Shown here one piece after another: positions 6,414 through 8,059 of a stretch of DNA of 8,059 nucleotides; within the stretch, counting starts at the first letter, position 1; the number at the start of each line of letters is the position of its first letter. The position numbers and the translations under genes were made by a program. Source of the stretch: Candidatus Zhuqueibacterota bacterium (GTDB lineage: Bacteria; KSB1; UBA2214). The notes beneath the pieces were generated by a model. It did not search any database and was not told where the DNA came from. It was given only the letters and a program-made list of their open reading frames with translations. The stretch spans positions 1-8,059 of the forward strand of contig JAKJDB010000099.1 in the NCBI GenBank assembly GCA_022706175.1. The letters run 5' to 3'.

Positions 6414-8059
6414 ATGAATGAAATAATTCGTGCTCCACGCGGCAGCCGATTGAGCTGCAAGGGCTGGGTGCAGGAGGCGGCTCTGCGCATGCTGATGAAC
6501 AACCTGGATCCGGAGGTCGCCGAGCGTCCGCATGAGCTCATCGTCTACGGCGGCACCGGCAAAGCGGCGCGGAACTGGGAGTGTTATCATGCGATCGTCG
6601 ATTCGCTGAAAAGGCTTGAGAATGATGAGACGCTGCTGATTCAGTCCGGCAAACCGGTGGCGGTATTCAGAACGCATGAAAATGCGCCGCGGGTTTTGAT
6701 CTCCAACGCGCTGCTGGTGCCCCGATGGGCGACCTGGGATGAATTCCGCCGGCTCGAGGCGTTGGGCCTGACCATGTACGGTCAGATGACCGCGGGCAGT
6801 TGGATTTATATCGGCAGCCAGGGGATTCTGCAGGGCACTTTTGAGACCTTTGCCGCCTGTGCGGAAAAATATTTCAACGGCTCGTCGCACGGCCGGTTTA
6901 TTCTCACCGCTGGTCTGGGCGGTATGGGCGGCGCTCAGCCTTTGGCAGCGACCATGAACGGCGCGGTGTGTCTGTGCGTCGAGGTGGATCGTCATCGCAT
7001 CGAACGCCGGCTGCAGACCCGTTATCTTGATCGGCTGTGCACCGAGCTGGATGAAGCCGTGGATTTGATGCAGGAAGCAAAAGCGCAGCAACGACCGCTC
7101 TCTATCGGCCTGCTGGGCAACGCCGCGGACGTGCTGCCCGAGATCGTCAGCCGCGGCATTCTTCCCGATGTGGTGACGGATCAAACCTCTGCGCACGATG
7201 TTCTCAACGGTTATGTGCCGCACGGCGTTGTGTATGAGGAGGCGTTGCGTCTGCGGGATCGAGATCCGGAGCGATATAAACACATGGCGCGGCAGTCCAT
7301 CGTTCGCCATGTTCAGGCTATGCTGGAGCTCAAGGCCCGCGGCGCCGTCGTGTTCGATTACGGCAACAACCTTCGCGGCGAAGCGCTGGCCAATGGGGTG
7401 ACGCGGGCGTTCGACATACCCGGCTTTGTGCCTGAATTCATTAGGCCGCTGTTCTGTCTGGGCAAGGGACCGTTCCGTTGGGTTGCGCTCAGCGGGGATG
7501 CGGAGGATATTCTGGCGACCGACGCGGCCCTGCTCAAGACCTACCCGGAAAATCTGGCGCTGAACCGGTGGATCAGCAGAGCGCAGCAGCAGGTGGCGTT
7601 TCAGGGACTGCCCGCGCGCATCTGCTGGTTGGGATATGGCGAGCGGAGCCGTGTGGGCAAGCTCTTTAACGATCTGGTGGCCTCCGGCGAGGTTAAAGCG
7701 CCGCTGGTGATCGGCCGGGATCATCTGGATGCCGGGTCAGTGGCTTCGCCTTATCGCGAGACGGAAGGCATGGCCGACGGCAGCGATGCCATCGCTGATT
7801 GGCCGATTCTGAATGCGCTGCTCAATGCAGTGTCCGGCGCCGGCTGGGTTTCAGTGCATCATGGCGGCGGCGTGGGCATCGGTTATTCGATCCACGCGGG
7901 AATGGTCATTGTCGCGGACGGCAGGCCTTCGACGGCCAGGCGGCTCGAACGGGTTCTCACCGTTGACCCCGGATCGGGCGTGGCCAGGCATGCCGACGCC
8001 GGATACGAGGAAGCCGAAAGGTTTGCCCGGGCCAAGGGGATTCAGATTCCCATGGCGGG
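6414..8059 (+). CDS. hutU: HutU, urocanate hydratase, 3' end missing
   Basis: 548 codons from the ATG at 6414 run uninterrupted to the window edge; the family is about 550-560 residues, so only a few codons are missing. The enzyme uses tightly bound NAD+ as an electrophile to hydrate urocanate to 4-imidazolone-5-propionate, the second step of histidine degradation in the cytosol. Visible hallmarks are [11 protein letters not shown] (45-55), the glycine-rich [12 protein letters not shown] (167-178), DYGNNLRG (315-322), [13 protein letters not shown] then [13 protein letters not shown] (336-362), and [17 protein letters not shown] (434-450). C404 in [11 protein letters not shown] fits the conserved active-site Cys410 of the Pseudomonas putida enzyme by motif and position. 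GGGAGA six bases upstream supports the ATG; a GTG directly before it (6411) is in frame but less likely. It is divergent from the Rrf2 operon. Other hut genes, if present, would lie downstream. Confidence 0.95.
   Translation, partial: MNEIIRAPRGSRLSCKGWVQEAALRMLMNNLDPEVAERPHELIVYGGTGKAARNWECYHAIVDSLKRLENDETLLIQSGKPVAVFRTHENAPRVLISNALLVPRWATWDEFRRLEALGLTMYGQMTAGSWIYIGSQGILQGTFETFAACAEKYFNGSSHGRFILTAGLGGMGGAQPLAATMNGAVCLCVEVDRHRIERRLQTRYLDRLCTELDEAVDLMQEAKAQQRPLSIGLLGNAADVLPEIVSRGILPDVVTDQTSAHDVLNGYVPHGVVYEEALRLRDRDPERYKHMARQSIVRHVQAMLELKARGAVVFDYGNNLRGEALANGVTRAFDIPGFVPEFIRPLFCLGKGPFRWVALSGDAEDILATDAALLKTYPENLALNRWISRAQQQVAFQGLPARICWLGYGERSRVGKLFNDLVASGEVKAPLVIGRDHLDAGSVASPYRETEGMADGSDAIADWPILNALLNAVSGAGWVSVHHGGGVGIGYSIHAGMVIVADGRPSTARRLERVLTVDPGSGVARHADAGYEEAERFARAKGIQIPMA

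Noticed and set aside
6267..7724. A 485-codon open frame on the minus strand opposite hutU
   Set aside because: It is antisense to an unbroken, motif-complete hutU, has no recognisable domain, and its residue pattern is what the complement of GC-rich codons gives. It runs into the intergenic spacer without a sensible end.

Overview
The window looks like ordinary chromosomal DNA from a free-living, heterotrophic bacterium of moderately high GC content. It carries an intact sulfur amino-acid operon, flanked by the 3' part of a glycan-degradation gene and most of a histidine-degradation gene. Several genes have good Shine-Dalgarno sites and ATG starts. The phylum cannot be fixed from the sequence. 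The mix of a GH92 mannosidase, MetY/MetX/MetW, a cysteine-bearing Rrf2 regulator and HutU would suit a metagenome-type Gram-negative lineage, but that is inference.

Layout. Positions 2-1567 (+) hold the C-terminal two thirds or so of a GH92 exo-alpha-mannosidase. It converges on a five-gene minus-strand unit, read from right to left: an Rrf2-family regulator (6201-5746), metY (5726-4437), cysK (4396-3428), metX (3335-2187) and metW (2190-1564). Gaps within the unit are 19, 40 and about 92 bases, then a 4-base ATGA overlap. Positions 6202-6413 are a divergent intergenic region. It contains an AT-rich promoter with a 16-base palindrome over its -10 box, then a GC-rich patch bracketed by an inverted repeat, then a TATAAT box. 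From 6414 to the window end (+) runs hutU, urocanate hydratase, cut off within a few codons of its expected end.

How the genes work together. MetX (with MetW) acylates homoserine. MetY uses sulfide to turn O-acetylhomoserine into homocysteine. CysK uses sulfide to turn O-acetylserine into cysteine. One operon therefore draws on one sulfide pool for both sulfur amino acids. The first gene encodes a regulator with three cysteines in the usual Rrf2 Fe-S position, and its own promoter carries a probable operator, so autoregulation tied to Fe-S or sulfur status is a reasonable model. HutU and GH92 are catabolic neighbours with no visible link to it.

I see no novel defence, mobile or CRISPR-like system. 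The most notable non-coding signals are a REP-like GTAG hairpin between metY and cysK that supplies the metY stop codon, and the palindrome/promoter overlap in front of the Rrf2 gene.
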